In this document: piece by piece, positions 5,943 to 13,841 of the stretch
Layout of the letters: each line of letters opens with the position of its first letter
Position numbering within the stretch: position 1 is the first letter of the stretch
NCBI GenBank assembly: GCA_018661145.1
Contig: JABJIU010000104.1
Location: 1-14,956, forward strand
DNA from: Pseudomonadota bacterium
GTDB taxonomy: Bacteria; Pseudomonadota; Gammaproteobacteria; Arenicellales; UBA868
Reading direction: 5' to 3'
Length of the DNA stretch: 14,956 bases
Made by a program: the position numbers and the translations under genes
The notes under the pieces: generated by a model
What the model was told of the DNA's origin: nothing
Database searches by the model: none
The model's input: the letters and a program-made list of their open reading frames with translations, nothing else

Positions 5943-6764
5943 ATGAATCCAGATGCTTCGGCCGATTGGGCATCCGTCATCCTTGGATTGCATCAACTGC
6001 TTTCCGATCATTTGCACAAAGCCCAGCCGGGCGTCCCGCCCGTCAGGTTGCCCGATCCCACAGACTGGCTGCAGACCATGGCGCAGGCAGGGCAGCCCGG
6101 TCTCGCCCCTGGTCTGGCCTCACCACTCGAACTAGAAGGTTTGCCGACTCACTTTGAGCGCGACACACCCCAGGGGTCGGCTGCGCAGCGCTGCCACGCC
6201 GCAGCATCTGCTCTACACGCTGCCTGGCTTGAGATCGGGTCCGATACCTTTGACGCCCTGCGCCAGGCACTTAGTGATGAATCTGCACCTCAGGATGTTC
6301 GAGGGATATACGATCTTTGGGTAAGCTGTGGTGAAAAGGCCTTTGCCCGACAAGCCGCCAGTGAACGCTATGCTGATCTCATCAGCGAACTCATTAACGC
6401 CCAGGTATCTCTGCTGCTCGCCTGTGGCATCGGTTCGGCACCACCACCCCAAAACTCTGCGGCACTCAAGGACGAGCTTGCTGCAGCGCAGGCCCGCGAG
6501 GCCAAGCTGCGTGCTGATCTTGAAACGCTACGCAAGGCCGACGCTGCGCATACGGCTCCGCGTAAAAAACGCGACGCCAAGAAGAAGGTCCGATCCACCA
6601 AAGTCGAAAAGAAAAAGCAATCGACCAAAAAGACCAAGGCCCCACCTCGGGCAAGCACTCCGGATAGACGAAAGACTGAGACGGTGAGCGCTTCCGGCAA
6701 AGGTAAGAAGGCAAGCCGCAAAAAAACGGCTTCGGCTAGCAGGCAACGCCCGCCCAAACCATGA
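5943..6764 (+). CDS. phaE: Class III PHA synthase subunit PhaE with basic C-terminal tail
   Basis: A 273-residue PhaE, the non-catalytic partner that activates class III PhaC. The family's best-conserved block is clear at residues 122-155 (IYDLWVSCGEKAFARQAASE through LINAQV), within a mostly helical protein. A probable coiled coil follows (about 172-199). The last 67 residues (207-273) are a low-complexity Lys/Arg/Ser/Thr/Pro tail with 28 basic and 4 acidic residues. The catalytic-complex region is compact compared with longer PhaE proteins such as the Allochromatium type. The start is fixed by an in-frame TGA immediately before the ATG (5940-5942). There is no strong Shine-Dalgarno, and a 3-codon mini-frame (5922-5933) ends nine bases upstream. 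The stop overlaps the phaC start (ATGA), so the two subunits are translationally coupled. Confidence 0.9.
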   Translation: MNPDASADWASVILGLHQLLSDHLHKAQPGVPPVRLPDPTDWLQTMAQAGQPGLAPGLASPLELEGLPTHFERDTPQGSAAQRCHAAASALHAAWLEIGSDTFDALRQALSDESAPQDVRGIYDLWVSCGEKAFARQAASERYADLISELINAQVSLLLACGIGSAPPPQNSAALKDELAAAQAREAKLRADLETLRKADAAHTAPRKKRDAKKKVRSTKVEKKKQSTKKTKAPPRASTPDRRKTETVSASGKGKKASRKKTASASRQRPPKP

Positions 6765-7813
6765 AGTTGCCGGAAAACTTTGGCCCGGAACTTGCCCTGC
6801 TAACGGAGCGGCTAACGCAAAGCGTCGGCCAACTGGCCAAGATTGATCTGCCGGATATTGGTACCAGTCCCCATGAAACAGTCCTCACCGGTGAAGGCTT
6901 CCGGCTGCTGCGCTATGACTCGGGGGCAGAGCGAGCAAATCAATGCGCGGTCCTTATCGTTTATGCGCTGGTGAACCGGCCCTGGGTGCTTGATCTGGAG
7001 CCCGGCCGCTCTACGATCGCACAACTTATCGCGTCGGGACTGGATGTCTTTCTCATCGAATGGGAAGATCCTTTGGCGGCAGACCAAAACCGGGGTTTCT
7101 CCGACTACGCCTGTCGCATGCTGGATGAGTGCGTCGACACCGTCAGTCGCCTCCGCAACGAAAGTACCGTGAACCTGCTGGGTGTCTGCCAAGGGGGAAC
7201 TTTCAGTCTGTGCTACACGGCACTTTATGGTCACAAAGTACGCAACCTCGTCACCATGGTCACCCCGGTCGACTTTCACACTGAGGATAACGTGCTATCC
7301 AGCTGGGCACGCAAGGTGGATCTGGACAGACTGGTCGGCTGCTACGGCAACGTGCCAGGAACTCTCCTAAACGCCCTGTTTGTATCGCTGCAGCCTTTTC
7401 GTCTGGGATCAAAAAAGTATCTCGACCTGGTTGATCTCGCCGACAACCCTGAAGGGCTTCGTACCTTCGCCCGAATGGAACGGTGGATCGCGGACAGTCC
7501 TGACCAGGCAGGGCGTGCTTTCCGTGAATTCGTGGGGGCACTCTTCCAACGCAATGCACTGGTTCGCGGCGAACTGATCCTCGATGGCAAAGTCGTCGAC
7601 CTTCGCGACGTCTGCTGTCCAGTGCTCAACATATATGCCCTTGCCGACCACCTGGTACCAGCATCAGCCTCAAGTGCACTTGCAGATCATGTAGCCAGTA
7701 CCGACTACAGCGAGCTCGTGTTCGACGGGGGTCACATCGGGATCTATGTCAGTCGCAGCGCACAGGAGAAAATATCGCCGGCGGTCGCTGCCTGGCTACA
7801 GGCGCGACCCTAG
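6761..7813 (+). CDS. phaC: Class III polyhydroxyalkanoate synthase catalytic subunit PhaC
   Basis: A 350-residue alpha/beta-hydrolase-fold synthase that polymerises (R)-3-hydroxyacyl-CoA, chiefly 3-hydroxybutyryl-CoA, at the granule surface together with PhaE. The lipase-like box is GVCQGG with nucleophile C143; the other triad residues are D296 (YALADHLVP) and H325 (FDGGHIG). Spacings of 153 and 29 residues equal those of the characterised Allochromatium vinosum enzyme (C149, D302, H331). NRPWVLDLEPGRS (72-84) and EWEDP (100-104) are also class III hallmarks. Length and lack of the long N-terminal domain exclude class I/II. It starts inside the phaE stop (ATGA) with no own Shine-Dalgarno. 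It converges on the SPOR-protein gene, 13 bases apart; a weak 6-bp pairing (7807-7812 with 7828-7833) spans both stops. Confidence 0.97.
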   Translation: MKLPENFGPELALLTERLTQSVGQLAKIDLPDIGTSPHETVLTGEGFRLLRYDSGAERANQCAVLIVYALVNRPWVLDLEPGRSTIAQLIASGLDVFLIEWEDPLAADQNRGFSDYACRMLDECVDTVSRLRNESTVNLLGVCQGGTFSLCYTALYGHKVRNLVTMVTPVDFHTEDNVLSSWARKVDLDRLVGCYGNVPGTLLNALFVSLQPFRLGSKKYLDLVDLADNPEGLRTFARMERWIADSPDQAGRAFREFVGALFQRNALVRGELILDGKVVDLRDVCCPVLNIYALADHLVPASASSALADHVASTDYSELVFDGGHIGIYVSRSAQEKISPAVAAWLQARP

Positions 7814-7826
7814 ACCAGGTTGAACT

Positions 7827-8447
7827 TTAGGGTTGGCGAGATACCTTCAAGCGCAGCGCCCTGATCTTCAGATCTGCCAGTACGCGGTTCGCGCTCTCCA
7901 TGGTTTCCATCGACGGATAAGGGCCAACACGGACCCGGAAGAAATCGCCCTGCCCCTGCACAGAGATATGTTGGATACTGGGCTCAAAACCTGCAATCGC
8001 AAGGCGCGCCTTCATGCGCTCTGCCTCGCGGCGATTATCATAAGAAGCGGCTTGCAGCATATAGAAACTCTGCGACGCCCCAGTGTCTTTTGACTTTTCG
8101 GTCGGCCCCTCAGCTACCGTCTTGTCCTCCGGTGGGTCTGATACATCAGCCTCCGGAATAACGTGTTCGATCTCCGGCAACACCGTATAAAAATCGAAAC
8201 TGGCGCGTGCGGGAGTTTCTACACCGGCGCTGACCACCGCCGCCGACGCAAGCTCGGTATGCCGGGTATCCGAAGAACGCAGCAGTTCACTGATGCCAGC
8301 CCCCATCCGGTCGGGATCTCCACTCGTGGCGCCCTGATAAAGCGCTACACCGACCACACCGACCGCAATCCCCAACACCATCAGCACCACATCGTAGCCC
8401 AGGCGTGAGCCCCCGTCCGCTTTTCGAGTGCGGATGTTGCGAGCCAT
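7827..8447 (-). CDS. SPOR-domain membrane protein, FtsN-like
   Basis: A 206-residue bitopic protein: a short basic cytoplasmic N-terminus (MARNIRTRK), one membrane helix (about 18-38), a low-complexity acidic/proline linker (about 95-125) and a C-terminal SPOR domain (about 126-203; FYMLQAASYDNRREAERMKA … FFRVRVGPYPSMETMESANR). FDFYTVLPEIE (84-94) is a motif often found after the membrane segment in FtsN/DedD-like proteins. SPOR domains bind denuded peptidoglycan at the division septum, so a role in cell division or septal wall remodelling is expected in the periplasm. It begins three bases after the argS stop, so the two are co-transcribed, the order seen in many Pseudomonas-like bacteria. 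Whether it is the essential FtsN cannot be told from sequence alone. Confidence 0.88.
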   Translation of the reverse strand: MARNIRTRKADGGSRLGYDVVLMVLGIAVGVVGVALYQGATSGDPDRMGAGISELLRSSDTRHTELASAAVVSAGVETPARASFDFYTVLPEIEHVIPEADVSDPPEDKTVAEGPTEKSKDTGASQSFYMLQAASYDNRREAERMKARLAIAGFEPSIQHISVQGQGDFFRVRVGPYPSMETMESANRVLADLKIRALRLKVSRQP

Positions 8448-8450
8448 TGC

Positions 8451-10187
8451 CTACATGCGCTCTGGCGCAGTAACACCCAACAGTTCAAGCGCGTTGGCAA
8501 TGACCTGCCGCGTGGCATCAATCAACGAGAGCCGCGCAAGGCGAAGATCTGCCTCGGCAGCAATGAACGGGTGTGCGTTGTAGTAGGAATGAAAATCATT
8601 GGCAAGTTCGCGGAGGTAGTAGGCCACTTGGTGGGGCTCGTAAGCGCCGGCTGCGGACTCGACGACCTCCGGATAGCGCGACAACTTCTGCAGCAGGTCG
8701 GCCTCACGGGGTTCCGTCAGCAGGCTGTGGTCAGCCGCCGCAAGATCTACATCGATATTCTTTTCTGCCAACTGCCGAAACACGCTACAAATGCGCGCGT
8801 GGGCGTACTGTACGTAGTAAACCGGGTTATCACTGGATTGTGACTTGGCGAGATCAAGATCAAAATCCATATGCTGATCGGGTTTTCGCAGCGCGTAGAA
8901 AAAGCGCGCTGCATCGCGGCCGACCTCTTTACGCAGTTCACGCAACGTCACGAACTCGCCGCTGCGGGTGGACATCGAGACCTTAGCACCGCCCCGGTAC
9001 AGCACGGCAAACTGCACCAACAGGACACTGAGGTCCTCTGGATCAAGCCCAAGGGCCGACATCGATCCCTTGACCCGCTTTATGTACCCGTGGTGATCGG
9101 CGCCCCAGATGTTGATAACGTGCGAAAAGCCGCGCAGAATTTTATCGCGGTGGTAGGCGATATCGGTGGCGAAATAGGTATGGTTGCCGTTGGCACGAAG
9201 CACCACCCGGTCTTTTTCATCGCCAAAATCACTGCTGCGAAACCACCACGCCCCGTCGCGCTCATAGAGAAACTCGGTTTCCTTGAGCGAGGCAATAGCC
9301 TCCCCAACCGCGCCGCTGTTAATCAGGCTCTGCTCCGAAAACCAGTTCTCGTATGACACACCAAAATTCTCAAGATCGGAGCGGATATCCTCGACCAGCG
9401 TATCGCGCGCAAGCCCGTGGATACGCCCGAATCCGTCATCCCCAAGAGCAACTTTTTCCCGCGAGATCAGCGTATCCAGCATGGGATCATCTTCTTCGGG
9501 CAGCTCGGTGAAAAGCGCCTCGACATCGGTACCGTACTTAGCCGCGTCCTCACGGTGCAGGGTGGCCGCGATGTCGAAGATGTAATCTCCCTGGTATGCA
9601 GACCTCGGGAACGGCAGCGCTTCTCCGCACAGTTCCAGGTAGCGCAGCCAGACACTGAGCGCGAGGATGTCCATCTGCCGACCGGCGTCATTGATGTAGT
9701 ACTCACTGAACGCTTCGTAACCCGCTGCGCGTAGCACCCTTGCAAGTGCGTCACCATACGCCGCACCTCGGCCGTGTCCAACGTGCAGCGGCCCCGTCGG
9801 ATTGGCCGAAACAAACTCGACCATGACTTTCTCACCGGCCCCGGCATTGCTGGTGCCATAGGTCTCGCCACGCAAACGGATCTCGCCGGGCAAAGTCTGG
9901 TAAGAAGACGGCGACAGAAACAAATTAATAAAGCCCGGGCCAGCGACTTCGGCACGCGACAACAACTCAGTCGCAGGTAAAGCCGCACAGATTTTTTCAG
10001 CCAGGTCGCGTGGTTTCAGACCCGCACGCTTTGCCAGCACCATCGCCAGGTTGCTGGCAAAGTCACCATGTTCCTGGCCGCGTGATCTTTCGACCTGGAC
10101 ATCGGTATCCAGTGTGTCCGGCAGAACGCCTTCGTACACCAGAGACACCAGTGCATCACTAAGCAGCTGACAAACCTCATTGCGCAT
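8451..10187 (-). CDS. argS: Arginyl-tRNA synthetase
   Basis: A 578-residue class I aminoacyl-tRNA synthetase that charges tRNA-Arg. It opens with the ArgS-specific N-terminal tRNA-binding domain (about 1-110), followed by the HIGH-like motif in ANPTGPLHVGHGRGA (HVGH at 135-138). KVSMSTRSGEFVTLRELRKE, then GRDAARFFYALRK, stands at the KMSKS position; the canonical lysine is replaced, as is common in ArgS. The C-terminal DALR anticodon-binding domain ends at LELLGVTAPERM, typical of the family. I chose the ATG at 10185-10187 (MRNEVCQLLSDAL), which fits the conserved N-terminus; the open frame extends 56 codons upstream but into a Cys/Arg-rich stretch crossing the nudC start. The Shine-Dalgarno is weak. 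It leads a two-gene unit with the SPOR protein. Confidence 0.97.
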   Translation of the reverse strand: MRNEVCQLLSDALVSLVYEGVLPDTLDTDVQVERSRGQEHGDFASNLAMVLAKRAGLKPRDLAEKICAALPATELLSRAEVAGPGFINLFLSPSSYQTLPGEIRLRGETYGTSNAGAGEKVMVEFVSANPTGPLHVGHGRGAAYGDALARVLRAAGYEAFSEYYINDAGRQMDILALSVWLRYLELCGEALPFPRSAYQGDYIFDIAATLHREDAAKYGTDVEALFTELPEEDDPMLDTLISREKVALGDDGFGRIHGLARDTLVEDIRSDLENFGVSYENWFSEQSLINSGAVGEAIASLKETEFLYERDGAWWFRSSDFGDEKDRVVLRANGNHTYFATDIAYHRDKILRGFSHVINIWGADHHGYIKRVKGSMSALGLDPEDLSVLLVQFAVLYRGGAKVSMSTRSGEFVTLRELRKEVGRDAARFFYALRKPDQHMDFDLDLAKSQSSDNPVYYVQYAHARICSVFRQLAEKNIDVDLAAADHSLLTEPREADLLQKLSRYPEVVESAAGAYEPHQVAYYLRELANDFHSYYNAHPFIAAEADLRLARLSLIDATRQVIANALELLGVTAPERM

Positions 10188-10340
10188 AACGGAAACCAGA
10201 TATTGGATAAAACGGGATGTCCATGCGGTGCTCACACATAGACAAAGCCTGTGACGGGGGCTGATTTTAACCAAAGCCGCACATCCACCAAAGCCGGCTG
10301 TAGTACCCTTTGGCCTGTCACACCTCCACCGCGTTCTTTC
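10188..10340. promoter_or_regulatory. Divergent argS/nudC intergenic region with a 10-bp direct repeat
   Basis: 153 bases between the argS and nudC starts. ACCAAAGCCG occurs twice (10270-10279 and 10287-10296), 17 bases apart start to start. Next to the first copy, the minus strand has TAAAAT (complement of 10264-10269), a possible argS -10 without a convincing -35. No clear nudC promoter or ribosome-binding site was seen. Confidence 0.35.
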
Positions 10341-11300
10341 ATGGACCATCTGCAACGAAGTCGGCTCAACCTATTGACCAGTCACATGCTGGATCGCGGC
10401 GCCCTGCTGCGTCTGGATCCCACCGTAATTGCAGAACGGGCGACCGGCGAACGCGCACGCTTTATCGGCATTCATCACCTGCGCATCGCCGTAGATGAGG
10501 CCAATCCGCAGCGCCCAGCCTGGCTGACGCCCCAAGAAGTCAAGGACCGTTTCGGGAAGTGTGAGCCGTCTGTTTATCTGGGCGAGGAGGACAACACGTC
10601 CTATTTCGCGCTGCTCCTGGATCATGACCTGCCCAAGACCACCGAAGGCTTCGCCGGTTTACGGACGCTAGCGCGGGAAGTCAGCAATGCCCAGGCGACG
10701 CTGCTGAGCTATGCACAGGCGATGGCTGCCTGGCACCATCGCTACCGCTTCTGCAGCTCCTGCGGCAGTGCCACACACATCGACCAGGGTGGCCACATTC
10801 GATTGTGTGGCGAAGCGCGGTGTGGTGAAACCCATTATCCGCGCACAGATCCTGCCATTATCGTACTGGTGCAACGGGAAGACCGTGCACTCTTCGGCCG
10901 TAAACCGGAATGGCCTTCGAATCGGTATTCCACGATCGCCGGGTTCGTGGAGCCGGGTGAAAGCGCTGAGCAGGCCGTGGTTCGAGAAGTCGCAGAAGAA
11001 ACAGGCATCGATGTGACTGCTGCGCGTTATCACTCATCGCAACCATGGCCTTTCCCCGGCTCCCTGATGCTGGGCTACCACGCTGAAGCCGGCAATGATC
11101 AGATCAGTCTGAATGATCACGAACTGGAAGACGCGCTCTGGCTTAGCCGTGAAGAAATTGCTGTACGCATGGACCAGGGTCTTTTTGTACCGCCGCCCTC
11201 AATTTCCATTTCTTTTAGACTCATTGAGGACTGGTTCGACCAAGATGCGTCTTTTACCTTACGCGCGTTGTGCCAAAAGAGCGACGTTGAAGCGTTTTAA
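10341..11300 (+). CDS. nudC: NADH pyrophosphatase / NAD-cap hydrolase NudC (Nudix)
   Basis: A 319-residue Nudix protein. Order: an N-terminal NudC domain (about 20-130), a zinc ribbon with C138, C141, C156 and C161, then the Nudix box GFVEPGES…REVAEETGI (201-223), followed ten residues later by SQPWPFPGS (233-241), the motif that separates NudC/NADH pyrophosphatases from other Nudix enzymes. The family cleaves NADH to NMNH and AMP and removes NAD caps from RNA, using divalent metal. The ATG at 10341 is preferred over an in-frame start 30 codons upstream, because the extra residues (MTGADFNQSR…) resemble untranslated leader and approach the argS start. No clear Shine-Dalgarno. A separate promoter follows before the cold-shock gene. 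Confidence 0.94.
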   Translation: MDHLQRSRLNLLTSHMLDRGALLRLDPTVIAERATGERARFIGIHHLRIAVDEANPQRPAWLTPQEVKDRFGKCEPSVYLGEEDNTSYFALLLDHDLPKTTEGFAGLRTLAREVSNAQATLLSYAQAMAAWHHRYRFCSSCGSATHIDQGGHIRLCGEARCGETHYPRTDPAIIVLVQREDRALFGRKPEWPSNRYSTIAGFVEPGESAEQAVVREVAEETGIDVTAARYHSSQPWPFPGSLMLGYHAEAGNDQISLNDHELEDALWLSREEIAVRMDQGLFVPPPSISISFRLIEDWFDQDASFTLRALCQKSDVEAF

Positions 11301-11304
11301 GGTG

Positions 11305-11332
11305 TTGCACCGAACCACAACACGGATACAAT
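11305..11332 (+). promoter_or_regulatory. Sigma70-type promoter of the cold-shock gene
   Basis: TTGCAC (11305-11310), 16 bases, TACAAT (11327-11332; 5 of 6 to consensus). The expected start near 11339 gives a leader of about 64 bases before the ATG. It begins four bases after the nudC stop, so the cold-shock gene is separately transcribed. Confidence 0.6.
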
Positions 11333-11402
11333 GCGCGTGGGGGATGAAGGTTAATAAACCAAAGTCCCTAGATTGTTTGTAGTCACCCTAGTGGAGGAGT
11401 TC

Positions 11403-11615
11403 ATGTCGGAACGACATACCGGAACCGTAAAGTGGTTCAATGAAAGAAAAGGCTTCGGCTTTATTGAGCAGGAAGGTGGAGACGATGTATTTGTTCACTA
11501 CCGTGAGATCCGAGGAGAAGGATTCAAAACTCTGAATGAAGGACAGCGTGTTGAATTTACTCTGACGACCCGTGACAAGGGTCCCGCAGCGGAAGACGTT
11601 TCACCCGTCGATTAA
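11403..11615 (+). CDS. Cold-shock domain protein (CspA family)
   Basis: A 70-residue single cold-shock-domain protein that binds single-stranded RNA/DNA and acts as an RNA chaperone. TGTVKWFNERKGFGFIEQEG contains RNP-1 (K16GFGFI) and is followed by RNP-2 (VFVHY, 29-33). Full family length, ending in a short acidic tail AAEDVSPVD. The ATG at 11403 is preceded by a strong Shine-Dalgarno (GGAGGAG, 11393-11399); a ten-residue upstream extension of the frame reads through that site and is rejected. The leader is shorter than in cold-inducible cspA genes of enterics, so it may be a constitutive or growth-phase member; the sequence does not decide. Confidence 0.96.
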   Translation: MSERHTGTVKWFNERKGFGFIEQEGGDDVFVHYREIRGEGFKTLNEGQRVEFTLTTRDKGPAAEDVSPVD

Positions 11616-11698
11616 TTTTACGTCGACTGGCTGCCGAGGGCGGCCTGAGACAAAATGCTTCTCGTTATACCTGTGAGTCCTGACCACTCGCCGGTGTT

Positions 11699-12259
11699 AT
11701 GTTGAAGTTTGTCTGCATCAGCTTTCTAGCGCTGGGCGCGGGGCTTGCTTTGCTCGCGGCTGCGGGGGTGGCTGCGGTGGTGCTGCCTGTGCCGAGCCTG
11801 CCGGTGGCATCCTTTTCCGCCGTGATCCTCGCTCTGGCGTTCGCATCACTTGCGGCGATGACGGGCATTATCGGCCTGGCGAGATCAACGCCGGTGACAG
11901 TCGAGCAACCGCTGCAGCAAACCGCCTCTCCTGACTGGCGGATCGTCGTACTGCACCTTTCCGGGCTCTCGGCGTACGCCGGCGTTCCCTTGGGTCATCT
12001 GTTCGGGCCATGGATCCTGTGGTTGCTCTGGCGACGACATGCGCACGGGCTGGATGCAAACGGGCGGGCTGCACTGAACTTTGCCCTGACGATCAGTATC
12101 TTCTACGTCAGTGCCCTGATCCTGGTCTTCTTTTTTGTGGGATTTATATTGCTTGGCATCATCATCTTATTCCACATCATCGTGCTGCTACGCAATGGCT
12201 GGCGCGCCTCAATCAACCTTCCGGCGCACTACCCGCTCTCAATCAACTTTCTCAACTGA
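11699..12259 (+). CDS. DUF4870-type multi-pass inner membrane protein
   Basis: A 186-residue hydrophobic protein of unknown function. Two N-terminal membrane helices (about 5-28 and 39-61) precede a C-terminal DUF4870-like domain (about 80-186): LHLSGLSAYAGVPLGHLFGPWILWLLWR, the GLDANGRAALNFALTISIFY segment, two or three further helices, and the closing YPLSINFL. This matches the HLSGL … AlNF … YPLS pattern of that family. The N-terminal pair is an addition to the usual roughly 100-120-residue family size. No strong Shine-Dalgarno precedes the ATG, and the start could be slightly different. It follows the cold-shock gene by 83 bases. Its last eight bases overlap the end of hemL on the other strand. 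Confidence 0.75.
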   Translation: MLKFVCISFLALGAGLALLAAAGVAAVVLPVPSLPVASFSAVILALAFASLAAMTGIIGLARSTPVTVEQPLQQTASPDWRIVVLHLSGLSAYAGVPLGHLFGPWILWLLWRRHAHGLDANGRAALNFALTISIFYVSALILVFFFVGFILLGIIILFHIIVLLRNGWRASINLPAHYPLSINFLN

Positions 12260-13535
12260 GCTCACCGAATACCTCGGCCGCGGCAGCGAGAGTTTCATCG
12301 ATCTCGGCATCTGTGTGGGTGACGGAGACGAAGCCTGCTTCAAAAGCTGATGGGGCAAGGTATACCCCCCGCTCCAGCATGCCGTGAAAAAATCTCGAAA
12401 AGCGTTCACTGTCACATGCCATCACTTCGGCAAACGAACTGACGCGGTCGTTGTCTGTAAAGAAGAGACCGAACATGCCGCCGACCGATTCTGTTGCCAG
12501 CGGCACGCCCGCACCCGCTGCTACCCGGGCGAGGCCAGCAACCAATGTCTGCGTGCGCTCGGTGAGCTTGTCGAAAAATCCTGGTGCCGCAACCTTTTGT
12601 AATGTCGCAATGCCGGCGGTCATGGCCAGAGGGTTGCCTGACAGGGTTCCTGCCTGATACACCGACCCCAGCGGTGCAAGGTGCGCCATGATCTCAGCAC
12701 GGCCGCCAAACGCGCCCACCGGCAATCCGCCGCCAAGCACCTTGCCGAGCGTAGTAAGGTCGGGGCGGATACCGTAAAGCCCCTGAGCACCTCCCAGCCC
12801 GACGCGAAAACCCGTCATCACCTCGTCGAAAATCAGCACCGCACCACTTTGATCACAGACCGCGCGCAAGGCCTCGAGAAAACCTGGGGCAGGTGTAATG
12901 CAGTTCATGTTTCCGGTAACGGGCTCAACGATGACTGCCGCAATTTCCTTACCCGACTCGGCAAACACCCGCTCGACCTCGTCGATATTGTTGAACTCAA
13001 GAGTCAGCGTATGACGGGCGGCGTCTTGCGGGACCCCGGGGGAGGTCGGAATCCCCAGCGTGAGCGCCCCCGACCCTGCTTTGACCAGGAGGCTGTCGGC
13101 GTGCCCGTGGTAGCAACCCTCGAACTTGATCAGCGTATCGCGACCGGTATAGCCGCGAGCGAGGCGGATGGCGCTCATAGTCGCCTCGGTGCCGGAATTC
13201 ACCATGCGCACCTGATCCATCGACGGAACCGCCTGACAGACGAGTTCGGCGAGTTGCGTCTCGAGCGCTGTAGGCGCGCCGTAACTCAGACCCCGTGCGG
13301 CAGCCGATTGCACCGCCTCGACGACATCGGGGTCAGCGTGACCGAGAATCATCGGTCCCCAGGAACCCACGTAGTCGATGTAACGCTGGCCGTTCGCGCC
13401 GTACAGAAACGGGCCCTTGGCATGATCGATAAACACCGGGGTTCCGCCAACGGACTTGAACGCGCGAACCGGGGAATTCACCCCGCCAGGTATCACCGCG
13501 CAGGCGCTTTCAAAAAGAAGATCGTCGTTGCTCAT
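12252..13535 (-). CDS. hemL: Glutamate-1-semialdehyde 2,1-aminomutase
   Basis: A 427-residue class III PLP aminotransferase-fold enzyme that converts glutamate-1-semialdehyde to 5-aminolevulinate, the last step of the C5 route to haem and other tetrapyrroles. PLP lysine K265 is in TTLGKVLGGGLPVGAFGG; FDEVMTGFRVG (236-246) holds the aspartate that contacts the pyridine nitrogen; PGGVNSPVRAFKSVGG (16-31) and NSGTEATMSAIRLARG (113-128) are family signatures. Full length. The ATG at 13533-13535 has GGAGA a few bases upstream. It is divergent from rubredoxin and convergent with, and overlapping by 8 bases, the DUF4870 gene. Possession of HemL implies the C5 (glutamyl-tRNA) pathway rather than ALA synthase. 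Confidence 0.97.
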   Translation of the reverse strand: MSNDDLLFESACAVIPGGVNSPVRAFKSVGGTPVFIDHAKGPFLYGANGQRYIDYVGSWGPMILGHADPDVVEAVQSAAARGLSYGAPTALETQLAELVCQAVPSMDQVRMVNSGTEATMSAIRLARGYTGRDTLIKFEGCYHGHADSLLVKAGSGALTLGIPTSPGVPQDAARHTLTLEFNNIDEVERVFAESGKEIAAVIVEPVTGNMNCITPAPGFLEALRAVCDQSGAVLIFDEVMTGFRVGLGGAQGLYGIRPDLTTLGKVLGGGLPVGAFGGRAEIMAHLAPLGSVYQAGTLSGNPLAMTAGIATLQKVAAPGFFDKLTERTQTLVAGLARVAAGAGVPLATESVGGMFGLFFTDNDRVSSFAEVMACDSERFSRFFHGMLERGVYLAPSAFEAGFVSVTHTDAEIDETLAAAAEVFGELS

Positions 13536-13651
13536 GCAAATTCTCCGTATCTGAAGTTGGGCAAATCGAAAGTTCTGAGTAGCCGTCGACCCGGGTTGAG
13601 ACCCTTAGGCTAGAATCGCGGTCCTGATATCGTGTCTCTATAGATCTTGTA

Positions 13652-13822
13652 ATGGCCAATCGAACCTTCATGTGCATTATCTGTGGTTTTATTTACGAGG
13701 AAGCCGAGGGACTTCCCGAAGAAGGCATTGCGCCCGGTACCCGCTGGGAAGACATTCCCGACGACTGGAAGTGCCCCGACTGCGACGGCACAAAAGCAGA
13801 CTTTGAGATGATCGAAATCTGA
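13652..13822 (+). CDS. Rubredoxin
   Basis: A 56-residue protein, the classical rubredoxin size, with both iron-binding knuckles: C8-I-I-C11-G (MCIICGFIYEEAEG) and C41-P-D-C44 (DDWKCPDCDG). The intervening GLPEEGIAPGTRWEDIPDDW block is standard for the family. The single Fe(SCys)4 centre carries one electron; partners may be a rubredoxin reductase with a hydroxylase or an oxygen/peroxide-detoxifying enzyme, none of which is in the window. The start is the ATG at 13652; a second in-frame ATG (13670) directly precedes C8 and is less likely. No clear Shine-Dalgarno. It is divergent from hemL (116-base gap) and ends 19 bases from the convergent prmB stop. Confidence 0.96.
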   Translation: MANRTFMCIICGFIYEEAEGLPEEGIAPGTRWEDIPDDWKCPDCDGTKADFEMIEI

Positions 13823-13841
13823 TCGGCATAGCAGTCCCGGA

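Noticed and set aside
7807..7833. Bidirectional terminator between phaC and the SPOR gene
   Set aside because: Only a 6-bp pairing with a 15-base loop and no T-runs; mentioned under phaC but not listed.
10188..10355. 56-codon N-terminal extension of argS
   Set aside because: Cys/Arg-rich, unlike ArgS, overlaps the nudC start; the family N-terminus matches the ATG at 10187.
11629..11645. GGCTGCC-GAG-GGCGGCC hairpin after the cold-shock gene as a terminator
   Set aside because: Stem of seven with one G-T pair and a 3-base loop, but no T-run follows; too weak to call.
12681..13613. 310-residue plus-strand frame
   Set aside because: Lies opposite hemL, which is complete and highly conserved; a GC-rich antisense shadow.
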